IMG/VR virus record: IMGVR_UViG_3300034071_003115
Location: 1-64,000 of that record
Source: a virus
Length of the DNA stretch: 64,000 nt
Reading direction: 5' to 3' (one strand)
Position numbers and translations under genes: made by a program
Shown: piece by piece, positions 18,718 to 28,306 of the stretch
Layout of the letters: each line of letters begins with the position of its first letter
Numbering within the stretch: position 1 is the stretch's first letter
The notes under the pieces: model-generated
What the model was told of the DNA's origin: nothing
The model's input: the letters and a program-made list of their open reading frames with translations, nothing else
Databases searched by the model: none

Positions 18718-21700
18718 ATGGCTTCGGTAAGAGTACTGGTAAAGCTTAAGTACGAAGGAGAGACTGCTGCTTTTTATGACATTAGCGGCCGGGTCGATTA
18801 TGAAAATCTTTCCTGGGAATCAAACAGCGAAGGCACCAGCGCTAACGCTCGAGTTCCGGTATGGACAATTCTTCCAAAGTCGTCAACCGAAGTATCCGGA
18901 TACGCTGGGGCAACGTTTGCTGAAAAGTTAAACGCGGCGATAGCGGATGAGTCGTTCTTGATAGAGATTCCAAACAGGGCAGAAATCAGGATTGTTGATG
19001 TTGAAACATCTCCAGACACTGCTTTGTTTGCCGGGATTATCACAAGAATATCTAGCAACCGACAGGGCGGAAGCATCATTCAGGATGTTGAGTGCGCCGA
19101 CAATACCGCAATACTTGAAGAGCACGTTGTTGCCGACTACTATGCCCCAAGAGATTCCAGAGATATTGACGTAATATACGGTGGAACAACCACATACACT
19201 TCTTCCGCCTCGCTTCCCTCTGTGGTCGGGCAGATTGACGGGCTCTCGCTCTCGTCTGAGTCTACTGGTGGGAATCTATCCGACGGAACCTACGAGGTTC
19301 GAGCTCAGGCAAGAAACTCCACAATGACCGGCAGAGACTCCGCAACGCCTCAGTATGGACCGGTCACAAAGGCGGTTTCACTTGCGCTGTCTGCGGGAAC
19401 AGGCACACAGAGGCTGAAGATAAAATGGAAAAACCCGGGATCTGCAGACAGCGTCAGGATATATGTAAAAAGAACGTCTGCCTCAGGATCTGGCACGCAG
19501 AATGTTGAATATCTAGGCAAGACGGCAAACACACTTACATCGCAAAAGACGATTACTGCGGCAACAAGAACATCCAATGTTGTTGAGATAACAACATCAT
19601 CAGCACACGGGCTTTCAGTTGAAGACCCGATTGTTGTATCTATTCCGCAAACGCCTGGGTTCTCTGTTGCCCAAACGGACTTTGCCCTTGTCAAAGCTGT
19701 TCCAAATAGCACAAAAATCACATACGACAGCGTTGGCGATGACGGCTCTGCGACCATCACTGGCGCGTATCTCACCTCTGGGGGATCAGCGCTTGTCGGA
19801 TCTCTATCAACCGTTGAATCCCCAACTGTTTTGACGAGCTCATCCGCGAGGGGCTGGGCCGATGGTGAGATATACACGGTTGGCGGAAACAACTACAGGC
19901 TTGGTGTTGGGGCAGACAACGTTCGTGGATGGCTGTATCCGATCTCAGTCTTTGGTGGGCTTTTCGATAACTCATGGGTTAGCGAAATCGGACTCGACAC
20001 CAGCACGTACGTTGAGGCCGTGGACACACAGTACAGGTTTAGTCCCTACTTCCAGGAGAGCGACACGCCAAATGCCGAGCAGTATGGCGGACGAACGATT
20101 AGAAACATACTCGACTATATCTCCGAAAAGACTGGAGCCGAGTACTGGGTTGACAAGGGGTCGTTTGACGGGGGTGGCGCCTATTCTTGCAGGCTTCACT
20201 ATCGTGCAAAAACACCAAAAGAGCTTGTCGTTAACGGGCTTTACGACGGGAATATCGACGGCTGGACCACCGCCTCAGGGTTTACAATTGGATCTTCAAC
20301 GAGCGGCCCGTACGGGGCTGGGTACACGGTTACAAGCAGCACCTCGGGAACAGCGATATCAACAGCATCTGCAAACAGAATTCCGGTGGTCCATAACGAA
20401 GATTATTTTATCTCTGTTCGCGCCAAGGCAAGCAATCACGTTAACAGGCTTGATGCCCACTACGCGTTTTATGACGCTTCAGGAACAGAGATATCAAGAC
20501 ACTCGATTGGAAACCTATATGCAGCTGGTCAGTGGGAGAAGCTTTGGAAAGTTGCACATGTATCAAATTCATCCGCGGCGTATATTGGATTGGTCGGTGA
20601 GTGCACAAGCAGCCAGAGCGGATCGGTAAGCTTCACTGACTGGAGCGTAATCAAGATCACTGGGGCTATGGGCTATGGGGACTTTGAGGATTTAAATACG
20701 TACACCATTCCGATCTATGAAATGGAGGTGCCAAGCAGCCCAGTAGAGTCCGGAAACACTGCTAACAGGCTGCACCTCTATGCCGTGTTTAGGACAAGAG
20801 ACTCAAGCGGAAACAAAGTTGCACTAACGGATACGAGCGGCAATCCAGTTCAGTATGTCGACTACGACTTTGTGCCAGGAATCTGGGCGACAAACGGAAA
20901 AATTGTAGAGGCGGCAATTACCGACGAAAGGGTAGAAACGCTTGCCGACGCAGAGCTTTCTGCCGAGGGGTACTGGAAAGAAAACGGGCTGCCTATAGAG
21001 TCATACACGTTTGAGATGAGGCCGAGAAACGCGTCCGACTCAGTGTATCCAGTTCCTGAAGTTGGAGACGTGATTCCATTTATATGGAATACGATGGAAA
21101 TTGCAAAACCAATGATCGTAAAATCTGTTGCCGCAAAAATGCTTGGCATGGATATCGTCTATACAATAACCGTAGGTGGCGATGTAAGGCTGCAGAGAAG
21201 CGCTTTTATCAGGCTTAGCGAGAGAATCAGGGAAATTGATGATGTAAATCCGGTCCCTCCAACGCCAGATATTCCTTCGGATTTAACTGTTTCCGCAAAC
21301 GACAAATCTGTTGCTGTTTCCTGGTCTTTTGATGAGACTAGGGAAGTAAACAAAAAACTCGCCTCATTTGAAATTCAGCGGCAAGACGCGATATTTAGGG
21401 CAATCTCTGAGATTTCAAGAAGCGGGTCGACAGTAACTGTTACAACTGCCGTAAATCATGGCCTTGTAGTCAGTGACGTAATAAGAATTGACCTTGAGCC
21501 AACAGCAACCAACATCATGGCGCTTGAGGGCCAGTGGTCTGTCGCCTCAACGACAACAACAAGCTTTACGTTTGCATCGCTTACAAGCGGAACAATTTCA
21601 ACCACAAGCGTCAGCGGCTACGTCTATTACAATTTTACAGACTTTAGAACTGTTCAAAATACAAAAGCAACATATGTAAACGACGGCGGGCTAACAAACG

Positions 21701-23721
21701 CCCTTCAGTATCGCTATAAGGTACGCTCACTCTCAAGCGACCTTACTGCAAGCTCGTTTACTGAAGTAAGCAGTCCAACAGAGCCAAACGAGCCGACGGT
21801 TACAGTTGCGGACGGGTCAATTACTGCGGAAAAGCTTGTATCAAGCCTCAAGGCGATAGAGATATTCAGCGGCCCGACGCTTCCGACCCTCCCGAGCGCC
21901 TCGTACACCGAAGGAACAATCGTTTACCACCTTGGCGGAACACCTCCAGGGCTGAGAAAGGTTGGCGTTGGCGGGGCGTGGGAAAACGCAATCGGGTCAT
22001 CGGATGTCGTTGCAAACAGCATCACCGCAGGGCTTATTTCGACCGCAGGGCTGGACGCCTCGGTCATAAAGTCCGGCGCCCTGGTTATTGACTCAAGATT
22101 TGGAGTCGGTAATCTTCGGGATGTTTCCCATAAGGCTCAGTCGGGAACGACTGCAACGCTTACAACGACAGCCAATCACGGGTACTCTTCGGGAAATATC
22201 GTAAAGATAACAGAGGTCGGCGCTCCGTTCAACGGAACATTTACAATCCTTGCAAGCCCAGCGCCCACTGCAACTAAGTTTTCATACACTGTCGGGACAA
22301 GCGCAACTGTTGCGGAGACAGAGGTTCTGCCATACGGGGCCTCTCTGGTCAATAGCGGAACAAATGCAATTACCTCAACGTATTTTACCGTCAGTAACAC
22401 TGGGCAGATTACCGCTACAAGCGCCAACATTAGCGGGGCCATTACTGCAACATCTGGAAGTTTTACCGGTGAAATTACTGCGGGCTCAGGAACAATCGGC
22501 GGATTTGACATCAATGCCTCATCGCTGACTGCCGGGTCTGGTTCAAGCGCGGTTGGAATGGCACCAGGGACGTTCCCATTCTTTGCTGGCAACGCAACCG
22601 CCGCATCTGCCCCGTTCAGGGTAAGCGCCGCTGGTGCCGTAACTGCATCGAGTGTCACTATTACAGGTGGCAGCATTACCGGTACATCTCTTAATATCAC
22701 TGCTGCGGCAACATTTCAAAACAGGAGTTCCGACGGGACACTTTCGCCAGCTGTCGTGACAAAGGGGGACGGTACCCAGGGCGATGTCGCCGCAGCCAGC
22801 GGAGGAATTTTACACCTCGGGGCGACATCAGCTGCTTCCGCAGGGGCAGGTGGAACATTCACTTCAAGACTTCAGCTTGAAAACGGATTTGCCAACTTTA
22901 GAGGTAGTGTTGTTGAAGCCAAACGATTTGATGTCTACGAGTCGGATGCTGACGTTAGCGACGGCACGCGCCGAGGAACGATTCGCGGAAGCGACACCGT
23001 TGCTGGTCGTATCGTCGTTGAAAACACTGCTGGGTCTGGAAATGTGATCCTTTATGTTGATGGAGACATAGAGACAGTAAATAATGGGAGCATAACTGGA
23101 AACTCATTTCTTCAAACAAACGGCGTTAATACTGGGGATTTAGTCGGAGAGACTTATTCCGTGGGAAGTGGTCTAAATGGAATGTACGTATCGTCTGGCG
23201 GCGCTACGGCCATTAGAAGGACAAGCCTTACTGCCTCAGAACATGTTCTTCAGATAGTCAGGGGCTGGACGGGTTCTGCAACTACCGCTGTGAGGGCTAT
23301 AGAATTTGCCAGATTTGCCGGAAACACCGGGGCGTCAGTGGTGGAAACTAGAGGCGGTATAAACATGGTCGGGGCAGGAAGTTCCCCTGTATTCACTACA
23401 GCGTCTGACTATAGGCTAAAGTCAAACATAAGAAATGCAGAAGAAGAAATTGATTTTACATATATCATTAAGAACATACAGCCAAGACTTTATACCTATA
23501 TGGACTCTGATGAAAATGTACTCGGCTTCGTTGCCCACGAGCTTCAGCCCCACATTCCTATTGCCGTAACTGGATACAAGGATCAGGTTGACGAAAACGG
23601 AGATCCTGTGTATCAAGAGGTAATGGCGGGGAATACGCTTATTTACGTTATTGGGGCCCTTCGTGAAGCGATCAAAAAGATTGACCTGCTGGAATCTCGA
23701 GTCGCAGAACTAGAGGGTTAA
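18718..23721 (+). CDS. Large tail/fibre protein with S74 intramolecular chaperone
   Basis: 1,667 residues starting at the codon after the tape measure stop. The N-terminal part resembles baseplate hub or distal-tail proteins; the middle holds fibronectin-like and carbohydrate-binding-like beta domains; Gly/Ser/Thr repeats follow from about 1130. The C-terminal 105 residues are a peptidase S74 chaperone: SDYRLK places S1563 and K1568 in the catalytic dyad spacing, followed by GFVAHELQ and a terminal coiled coil. Autocleavage would release a trimeric fibre. Confidence 0.85.
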   Translation: MASVRVLVKLKYEGETAAFYDISGRVDYENLSWESNSEGTSANARVPVWTILPKSSTEVSGYAGATFAEKLNAAIADESFLIEIPNRAEIRIVDVETSPDTALFAGIITRISSNRQGGSIIQDVECADNTAILEEHVVADYYAPRDSRDIDVIYGGTTTYTSSASLPSVVGQIDGLSLSSESTGGNLSDGTYEVRAQARNSTMTGRDSATPQYGPVTKAVSLALSAGTGTQRLKIKWKNPGSADSVRIYVKRTSASGSGTQNVEYLGKTANTLTSQKTITAATRTSNVVEITTSSAHGLSVEDPIVVSIPQTPGFSVAQTDFALVKAVPNSTKITYDSVGDDGSATITGAYLTSGGSALVGSLSTVESPTVLTSSSARGWADGEIYTVGGNNYRLGVGADNVRGWLYPISVFGGLFDNSWVSEIGLDTSTYVEAVDTQYRFSPYFQESDTPNAEQYGGRTIRNILDYISEKTGAEYWVDKGSFDGGGAYSCRLHYRAKTPKELVVNGLYDGNIDGWTTASGFTIGSSTSGPYGAGYTVTSSTSGTAISTASANRIPVVHNEDYFISVRAKASNHVNRLDAHYAFYDASGTEISRHSIGNLYAAGQWEKLWKVAHVSNSSAAYIGLVGECTSSQSGSVSFTDWSVIKITGAMGYGDFEDLNTYTIPIYEMEVPSSPVESGNTANRLHLYAVFRTRDSSGNKVALTDTSGNPVQYVDYDFVPGIWATNGKIVEAAITDERVETLADAELSAEGYWKENGLPIESYTFEMRPRNASDSVYPVPEVGDVIPFIWNTMEIAKPMIVKSVAAKMLGMDIVYTITVGGDVRLQRSAFIRLSERIREIDDVNPVPPTPDIPSDLTVSANDKSVAVSWSFDETREVNKKLASFEIQRQDAIFRAISEISRSGSTVTVTTAVNHGLVVSDVIRIDLEPTATNIMALEGQWSVASTTTTSFTFASLTSGTISTTSVSGYVYYNFTDFRTVQNTKATYVNDGGLTNALQYRYKVRSLSSDLTASSFTEVSSPTEPNEPTVTVADGSITAEKLVSSLKAIEIFSGPTLPTLPSASYTEGTIVYHLGGTPPGLRKVGVGGAWENAIGSSDVVANSITAGLISTAGLDASVIKSGALVIDSRFGVGNLRDVSHKAQSGTTATLTTTANHGYSSGNIVKITEVGAPFNGTFTILASPAPTATKFSYTVGTSATVAETEVLPYGASLVNSGTNAITSTYFTVSNTGQITATSANISGAITATSGSFTGEITAGSGTIGGFDINASSLTAGSGSSAVGMAPGTFPFFAGNATAASAPFRVSAAGAVTASSVTITGGSITGTSLNITAAATFQNRSSDGTLSPAVVTKGDGTQGDVAAASGGILHLGATSAASAGAGGTFTSRLQLENGFANFRGSVVEAKRFDVYESDADVSDGTRRGTIRGSDTVAGRIVVENTAGSGNVILYVDGDIETVNNGSITGNSFLQTNGVNTGDLVGETYSVGSGLNGMYVSSGGATAIRRTSLTASEHVLQIVRGWTGSATTAVRAIEFARFAGNTGASVVETRGGINMVGAGSSPVFTTASDYRLKSNIRNAEEEIDFTYIIKNIQPRLYTYMDSDENVLGFVAHELQPHIPIAVTGYKDQVDENGDPVYQEVMAGNTLIYVIGALREAIKKIDLLESRVAELEG

Positions 23722-23756
23722 GACTGGGCCTTGGCGTCGCAGAACTGGAGGGCTAG
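23701..23756 (+). repeat. Duplicated gene terminus
   Basis: The last 21 nt of the tail protein gene (Val-Ala-Glu-Leu-Glu-Gly-stop) recur at 23736-23756 with 3 differences, again encoding VAELEG and a stop. This is a remnant of a duplicated or replaced 3' end. Confidence 0.7.
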
Positions 23757-23821
23757 AAAAACCAGCCTTGCGCTGGTAAAATGACATAGCCTCAAATGGG
23801 GTTCTAGTTAGGGGGTTTCAG

Positions 23822-24445
23822 ATGAAGCTTAAGGTTAAGTCTCAGCTGGACCACGAGGAAAAGGGCGGAATTCTGGACGACTGCGGTCCATCCAGCGTCG
23901 CCGCTGCTGTTTCCTGGGTCTATCAATATGCTCCTGGCAAGGATTTCTCTGCCGCGGACGGAATCAAGGCAAAGGAGTCCGCAACCGGCCACAAGGACAA
24001 GCAGGGTGTATCCGACAACGGATCGTCCCTTGGCGACCTTATCAAGACCGCCAAGCAGCTTGGTGCAAATGCCCGATGGGCAAAGGATTGGGCCGATGTC
24101 GTGAATAGCTGCAAGAAGGGCGCCGCGCTTGCCGTGTGGGTGCAGCAGCCGATTGGCTACCCGAAGGAAGTCGAAGTAAGCGCCTGGCATGCTGGCTGGG
24201 CGAGATACTGGGCAAAGAAGGACAAGTCGCACATCACCGCTGGCTATGGTCATATGACCTGCGCTGCGTGGGACCCCGTAGAGGGCTGGATGTGGGCGTG
24301 CCCAACGCGTTCAGGCAAGGGCAAGGAGCAGTTTGCGGTCAACGTGACCGAGGCGCAGCTCAAGGCTATTGCGGACTCCAAGAGGGTCTCCGGAGAGCAC
24401 AACGCCCCGCCCTTCAAGCATGTCATCATCATTGAGAAGAAGTAG
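23822..24445 (+). CDS. C39/papain-like peptidase, endolysin candidate
   Basis: 207 residues. DCGPSSVAAAV puts a nucleophile Cys (C21) at the start of a helix; GYGHMTCAAWDP gives H144 and D151 in the usual His-Asp spacing. This is the layout of C39 peptidases used as the cysteine amidase or endopeptidase part of actinophage lysins. No separate wall-binding domain is obvious. It lies between the tail module and a holin-like gene, which supports a lysis role. Confidence 0.65.
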   Translation: MKLKVKSQLDHEEKGGILDDCGPSSVAAAVSWVYQYAPGKDFSAADGIKAKESATGHKDKQGVSDNGSSLGDLIKTAKQLGANARWAKDWADVVNSCKKGAALAVWVQQPIGYPKEVEVSAWHAGWARYWAKKDKSHITAGYGHMTCAAWDPVEGWMWACPTRSGKGKEQFAVNVTEAQLKAIADSKRVSGEHNAPPFKHVIIIEKK

Positions 24446-24460
24446 AGAGGATTTTGAATA

Positions 24461-24856
24461 ATGATTAAGAGCGCAATTATTTGGATTAAAGACAACACCG
24501 GAATCGACGAGATGCTCCTGGAGGCCGCCCGTGCCTTTATCGCAACCTCGATTGCCGTTGCTCTTGGTCTTGGCATCCCGCTTCTTGACATCAGCGGCGG
24601 CGACTTCCGAACGGTTGTTTCAGCTGGTCTGGCAGCGTGCCTACAGGTTATCGTCCGCGCCCTCAACCCAGAGGACGGAAAGTTTGGGGTAGGCAAGGCG
24701 AAGGCCGTTGCAGCCGAGAAGGCTTCCACGTCCCACATTCAGGGAACTGCTATCGATACCGACGGAGACGGAATCGCTGACGAGCTTGCAGGGAGCCTCG
24801 CCAATGAGGCTTATGGCTCGCTTGACGACGAGGAAGACACCAAGCCGCGAGTCTGA
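24461..24856 (+). CDS. Holin-like membrane protein with Ca-loop tail
   Basis: 131 residues. Two hydrophobic stretches (FIATSIAVALGLGIPLL and VVSAGLAACLQVIVRAL) form the N-terminal half. The acidic C-terminal half contains DTDGDGIADE, an EF-hand or thrombospondin-type calcium loop. It directly follows the endolysin candidate with AGAGGA upstream. Holin role inferred from position and topology. Confidence 0.6.
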   Translation: MIKSAIIWIKDNTGIDEMLLEAARAFIATSIAVALGLGIPLLDISGGDFRTVVSAGLAACLQVIVRALNPEDGKFGVGKAKAVAAEKASTSHIQGTAIDTDGDGIADELAGSLANEAYGSLDDEEDTKPRV

Positions 24857-24903
24857 TATACTCGTTCCACGGCCAAATGGCCGAGAAAGGGACGGTAATT
24901 GAC

Positions 24904-25029
24904 ATGGCAGCAACTAAGAAGACAAAGAAGCCAGCAGCAAAAAAGGCTTCTCCATCGAAGAAGGCAGCGCCAAAGGCACCAAAGCCCAAGGCAAAGAAGG
25001 GCCTACTAGCCCGAATCTTCTCTCGATAA
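24904..25029 (+). CDS. Lys/Ala/Pro-rich basic mini-protein (histone H1-like)
   Basis: 41 residues, about 15 of them Lys, in AAKKA/PKAPK repeats, ending GLLARIFSR. It resembles a free histone H1-like tail and probably binds DNA or RNA, or acts at the membrane. GGGACGG lies upstream and an intrinsic terminator follows at once. Confidence 0.65.
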   Translation: MAATKKTKKPAAKKASPSKKAAPKAPKPKAKKGLLARIFSR

Positions 25030-25035
25030 TATAGA

Positions 25036-25069
25036 AGACCCCCAGGGGAAACCCTGGGGGTCTTTCTTT
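25036..25069 (+). terminator. Intrinsic terminator ending the tail/lysis operon
   Basis: AGACCCCCAGGG and CCCTGGGGGTCT pair around GAAA, then TTCTTT. Confidence 0.92.
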
Positions 25070-25082
25070 ATCCACACGTATG

Positions 25083-25136
25083 TTGAAAACTTTTCGTCTA
25101 TTTGTTATGATCATTTTACTTGGCCTGTATGCCAAG
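25083..25136 (+). promoter_or_regulatory. Sigma-70 type promoter with leader hairpin
   Basis: TTGAAA (25083-25088), a 17-nt spacer and TATGAT (25106-25111). The leader then folds CTTGGC/GCCAAG (25119-25136) before the AAGGAG site. Confidence 0.8.
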
Positions 25137-25158
25137 GTAAAGGTTGAAGGAGATGGAA

Positions 25159-25401
25159 ATGTCAGTTAGTGACATGCTAGATGAAATGCGCAAGGACTCC
25201 GCAAAGAAGGGCCCATCGTGCGCAATCGGCTTGACGTACACGCGTCTTGCCGTTCAAGAGCAAACCGCCTTCAAGGAGGCGATGAAAGACGAAACGATTC
25301 AGTCGACTGCGATCGCTCGCTGGCTGGGTCAGAAAGGATATTCCGTGAAGCCGCATACGATGTCTCGGCATCGTCGCGGTCAGTGCGGGTGTGAACGATG
25401 A
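25159..25401 (+). CDS. HTH DNA-binding protein, possibly small terminase
   Basis: 80 residues from ATG 25159 (AAGGAG 6 nt upstream); ATG 25153 and TTG 25144 are worse placed. STAIARWLGQKGYSVKPHTMSRHRRG is a homeodomain-like HTH seen in actinophage small terminase subunits and resolvase-like proteins. It has its own promoter and overlaps the phosphoesterase gene. No large terminase adjoins it, so the terminase idea is tentative. Confidence 0.6.
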   Translation: MSVSDMLDEMRKDSAKKGPSCAIGLTYTRLAVQEQTAFKEAMKDETIQSTAIARWLGQKGYSVKPHTMSRHRRGQCGCER

Positions 25402-26603
25402 GCGAAGAATTTGAAAAAATACTCGCGGTTCAGCGAGATATGGAAAACGCAAAAAAGCCAAGGCGACAACACCCAGAAGGGTGGGAGCCAGGCGTGCAGT
25501 GGAACGGCAACGAGGGGACTGTTACGACCACTGGAATGCCAGCAGAAAATGCACCAGACTGGGCAACGGTTCTTAGAGTTTGGGGTCTTGACCCTGAACA
25601 CTTTGAGGTTGTTGAGCCAGTGCTATTCAATGTCTGGGGAGACACGCTTGGCGTATTGAATCGACAATGGAAGGGCAAGGTTGTCCGAAAGGTCGCCTCG
25701 ATGGGCTCAGATGTCCAGGAGATGGTTGAGGAGATTAAGAAGCACAAGTTCTCCAGGCCAGAGGTTTCATCAGACGGTAGCGCAATGATTGTCGCGATAT
25801 CAGACCTGCAGCTCGGCAAGGGCGAAAACGGCGGAAGCGTCAAGATTGTTGAACGATTCCTTGCTGGGATTAATGAGGTTGAAAATCGCTGGAAGGAACT
25901 AAGGAAGTTTGGCAGGCCGCTATCACGTTTAGTTGTTGTTGGCCTCGGTGACATCATCGAGAACTGCGACGGGCACTACGACATGCAGGCGTTCCAGGCA
26001 GACCTTGATCGTCGAGAGCAAATTACGGTTGCCCGAAGGCTGGTTACGAAGGCCATTATGCAGTGGTCTAAGTTTGCCCCAGAGGTGATCGTTGCTTGCG
26101 TGCCTGGGAACCATGGTGAAAACAGGCGAGGCGGTAAGGCGTTTACAACCTTTGGAGACAATGACGACGTTGCCGTGTTTGAGCAGGTGGCAGAGATTCT
26201 TTCCGCCAATCCAGACGCATTTGGACACGTCAAGTTTGTGATTCCAAAGAATGACTTGACCCTGACGCTTGACGTCTACGGGACGGTGGTTGGGCTTGCC
26301 CACGGGCATCAGGCTCGACGAGGCGGCAGCAATGCAGTAGGAAAAGTGGAGAATTGGTGGGCAAAGCAGGCTCTTGGCATGCAGCCTGTATCCGATGCCA
26401 CGCTTCTCTTGACGGGCCACTACCATCACCTTGCGATGTCAACGCATGGTGCAAGAACGCATATCCAGGCCCCAAGCCTTGATGGTGGCTCTCAGTGGTA
26501 TAAGGAAGTTGCTGGAGTTGACGCCCCGACTGGGATTCTTACCTTGGTGGTAGATTCAAACGGTTGGGACGATATGAAGGTTTTGCGCTGTAAACTGAAT
26601 TAA
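25398..26603 (+). CDS. Calcineurin-like metallophosphoesterase (SbcD/Mre11-like)
   Basis: 401 residues. All dimetal motifs are visible: SDLQLG (D136), GLGDIIE (D185), PGNHGE (N238, H239), AHGHQ and GHYHH (about 340). The N-terminal 120 residues are an extra helical domain. Phages use such enzymes as DNA exonucleases or nucleotide phosphodiesterases. Its stop overlaps the convergent minus-strand stop at 26600. Confidence 0.8.
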   Translation: MSEEFEKILAVQRDMENAKKPRRQHPEGWEPGVQWNGNEGTVTTTGMPAENAPDWATVLRVWGLDPEHFEVVEPVLFNVWGDTLGVLNRQWKGKVVRKVASMGSDVQEMVEEIKKHKFSRPEVSSDGSAMIVAISDLQLGKGENGGSVKIVERFLAGINEVENRWKELRKFGRPLSRLVVVGLGDIIENCDGHYDMQAFQADLDRREQITVARRLVTKAIMQWSKFAPEVIVACVPGNHGENRRGGKAFTTFGDNDDVAVFEQVAEILSANPDAFGHVKFVIPKNDLTLTLDVYGTVVGLAHGHQARRGGSNAVGKVENWWAKQALGMQPVSDATLLLTGHYHHLAMSTHGARTHIQAPSLDGGSQWYKEVAGVDAPTGILTLVVDSNGWDDMKVLRCKLN

Positions 26604-26935
26604 CGCTCGACCCTCTCTGCGCGAACAAGAAGATGGTGGCGGACTGCCTCAAAGTCAATCGCGATGACGCGAAACTCGTAGGAGTCCGCCACCATTCTGT
26701 CATTTAGCTTCGGTCGTTCCCTGCCCTCCAGGTATGGAGTCCAGAATCGATATACCTGCCTTGCCGCTGGGCCAGTTGGATTGGCGTACTCTCGGCTTCC
26801 ATCCTCTCGGAGCGACTGGTAGTGGCACTTCTTTACCCAGATGATTTCATCTGTGGTTACTGGTGTGCCTGTCGCGTCTTGTGTCGTCATGCCCTTGCGC
26901 TTGAGGGTGACGGTTGTCATCGCCCCTGGGATCAT
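26600..26935 (-). CDS. Head closure (stopper) protein
   Basis: 111 residues, last gene of the minus head operon. The Val/Thr-rich N-terminus (TTVTLKRKG), QVYRFWTPYLEGRERPKLND and a YEFRVIAIDFEAVRHHLLV strand match the size and beta-barrel pattern of gp16-like stoppers. Overlaps the adaptor by 4 nt. A second start at MTTVT is also possible. Confidence 0.55.
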   Translation of the reverse strand: MIPGAMTTVTLKRKGMTTQDATGTPVTTDEIIWVKKCHYQSLREDGSREYANPTGPAARQVYRFWTPYLEGRERPKLNDRMVADSYEFRVIAIDFEAVRHHLLVRAERVER

Positions 26936-27852
26936 CGAATAGACACCGCAATATACTGATCAAGGATTGCTGCAGCCGTTGGTGGTATTGCCAGTGCAGA
27001 CTGCTTCCCTGGGGCAACCTGCGGAAGCCTTTCCATTGTTGTGTCGCCAACCGTAAGCCTTGTCAATTGGCCCATTCCGGTCTGATAGAGCGCGTCCCTT
27101 GAGGCGAGGTCTATGGCGATCAGCGCAGTCGCGTCTTTGATCTCCTGAGGCGTCACGGTGTATCCGTGGGTATAGTTGATCTTGGCTACCGGATCGATAA
27201 GCCCAAGAGCAACAATTGCCGGGAATAGGGAGTAGGTTACGTTCGCCAGGCTTGTCACTTCAACATAGTTTTGACTTGTGTTTATGAACAGGTCTGAAAG
27301 GTTGAAAGTGGCCTTTTGCTGATTGCTAACAAATACCTCAAATGAATTGACGGCAATGATTGGCCTGGAGTACGGAAACACCCTTCTTGTCTCCTGGTTC
27401 CACTTGTGCTGCTCAACTGTGGTCTTGTATCTGAATGAGAACCCGCAGTATCCGTCAACCATCCTGGAGGCGACGCCAACCAGCTTTTCAAGCCTGTTGT
27501 CGCTCGAGTCGCTTCCATCTGGCAGGGAGAGTGCCCCAAGCTCGTATTCTCGGAGCTCAGCAACCGTCACATAGCCAGTGTCAACGCCCTGATACGGACT
27601 TGACCAGGCGCCGTTGTTCGAGCTCCCAGTCAGTCGCCATACGTACCAGTAGCCATAAGGTGAATCGCTGTCCGAATATGAGTACGTACCGATCTTGGCG
27701 TCAAGCGTTATTACGGTGCCAAGATTGGAAAACGCTCCGGTCTGGGTGCTTGCGTCGGCCTGGGACGCGGCCTTACCGATTTGAATCCCTGTATATGTTG
27801 CGGCTGCGGTAGCTGGATTCGGGACAGATACGTTCACTCTTATCATTTTCAC
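26932..27852 (-). CDS. Head-tail adaptor with N-terminal extension
   Basis: 306 residues. The C-terminal 200 residues (VAELREYELG, VGVASRMVDGYCGFSF, KDATALIAIDLASRDAL) form the helical bundle typical of gp6/gp15 connector adaptors. The first 90 residues are an extra beta domain (VPNPATAAATYTG, YGYWYVWRLTG) resembling a small fibronectin-like decoration. Such fusions are uncommon. Confidence 0.65.
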   Translation of the reverse strand: MKMIRVNVSVPNPATAAATYTGIQIGKAASQADASTQTGAFSNLGTVITLDAKIGTYSYSDSDSPYGYWYVWRLTGSSNNGAWSSPYQGVDTGYVTVAELREYELGALSLPDGSDSSDNRLEKLVGVASRMVDGYCGFSFRYKTTVEQHKWNQETRRVFPYSRPIIAVNSFEVFVSNQQKATFNLSDLFINTSQNYVEVTSLANVTYSLFPAIVALGLIDPVAKINYTHGYTVTPQEIKDATALIAIDLASRDALYQTGMGQLTRLTVGDTTMERLPQVAPGKQSALAIPPTAAAILDQYIAVSIR

Positions 27853-27856
27853 ATCC

Positions 27857-27907
27857 TAAAACAATGGGGCCCGCATTGCACTAAAAAAGTGTCTGCGAGC
27901 CCCATTG
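27857..27907 (-). terminator. Terminator or attenuator between head genes
   Basis: CAATGGGGC and GCCCCATTG pair around an inner CACT/AGTG hairpin; on the minus strand TTTTAG follows. It separates the capsid and connector genes and may tune stoichiometry. Confidence 0.75.
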
Positions 27908-27919
27908 AAGCTAGATTGA

Positions 27920-28240
27920 TTACTCGGACTTGCCGAAAACCTTTTCAAGCTCGGCCTTTTGGGCGGCCGAAAGCTCCTGCTTCGGAGCTGCCGGTGCATC
28001 AGTCTCGACCGTGCAGCCCTGGGCAACAGCCTGGACTAGGTACTTAGCCTTAATGCGCGCAACACCCTCGTGGAAACGGGCAACGGTGCCGTCTCCAAAA
28101 ACAAGCGAAGAAAGACCGCTGTGGTTTCGTACGCGAACTACCTCGTCGTCTGAAACCGCAGCCTTAGCTGCGGTTACGGCCTTCTGGGCAACTGCATTTA
28201 CATCAACCGTTGGTGTTTCCTTCTTAACGTCGTCAAACAT
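27920..28240 (-). CDS. Small capsid-associated protein, unknown
   Basis: 106 residues with AAGGAG before ATG. An Ala/Val-rich helix (VNAVAQKAVTAAKAAVSDD) precedes a beta core (GLSSLVFGDGTVARFHEGVARI). The C-terminus is acidic. It follows the capsid gene, the usual place for head fibre or decoration proteins; function not assigned. Confidence 0.6.
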   Translation of the reverse strand: MFDDVKKETPTVDVNAVAQKAVTAAKAAVSDDEVVRVRNHSGLSSLVFGDGTVARFHEGVARIKAKYLVQAVAQGCTVETDAPAAPKQELSAAQKAELEKVFGKSE

Positions 28241-28259
28241 TTATTGCTCCTTCGCTTCC

Positions 28260-28288
28260 GGGGCCCCAGGAATTAATCCTGGGGCCCC
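28260..28288 (-). promoter_or_regulatory. GC-rich hairpin after the capsid gene
   Basis: GGGGCCCCAGGA pairs with TCCTGGGGCCCC over ATTAA. No T-run follows, so it is more likely an mRNA-end stabiliser or leaky attenuator than a full terminator. Confidence 0.6.
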
Positions 28289-28306
28289 AGTTGCAATACT
28301 TACGGA

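Noticed and set aside
25159-26603. HTH plus phosphoesterase as a terminase pair
   Set aside because: The larger product has clear metallophosphoesterase motifs and no terminase ATPase or RNase-H-like nuclease motifs. The large terminase was not found in the window.
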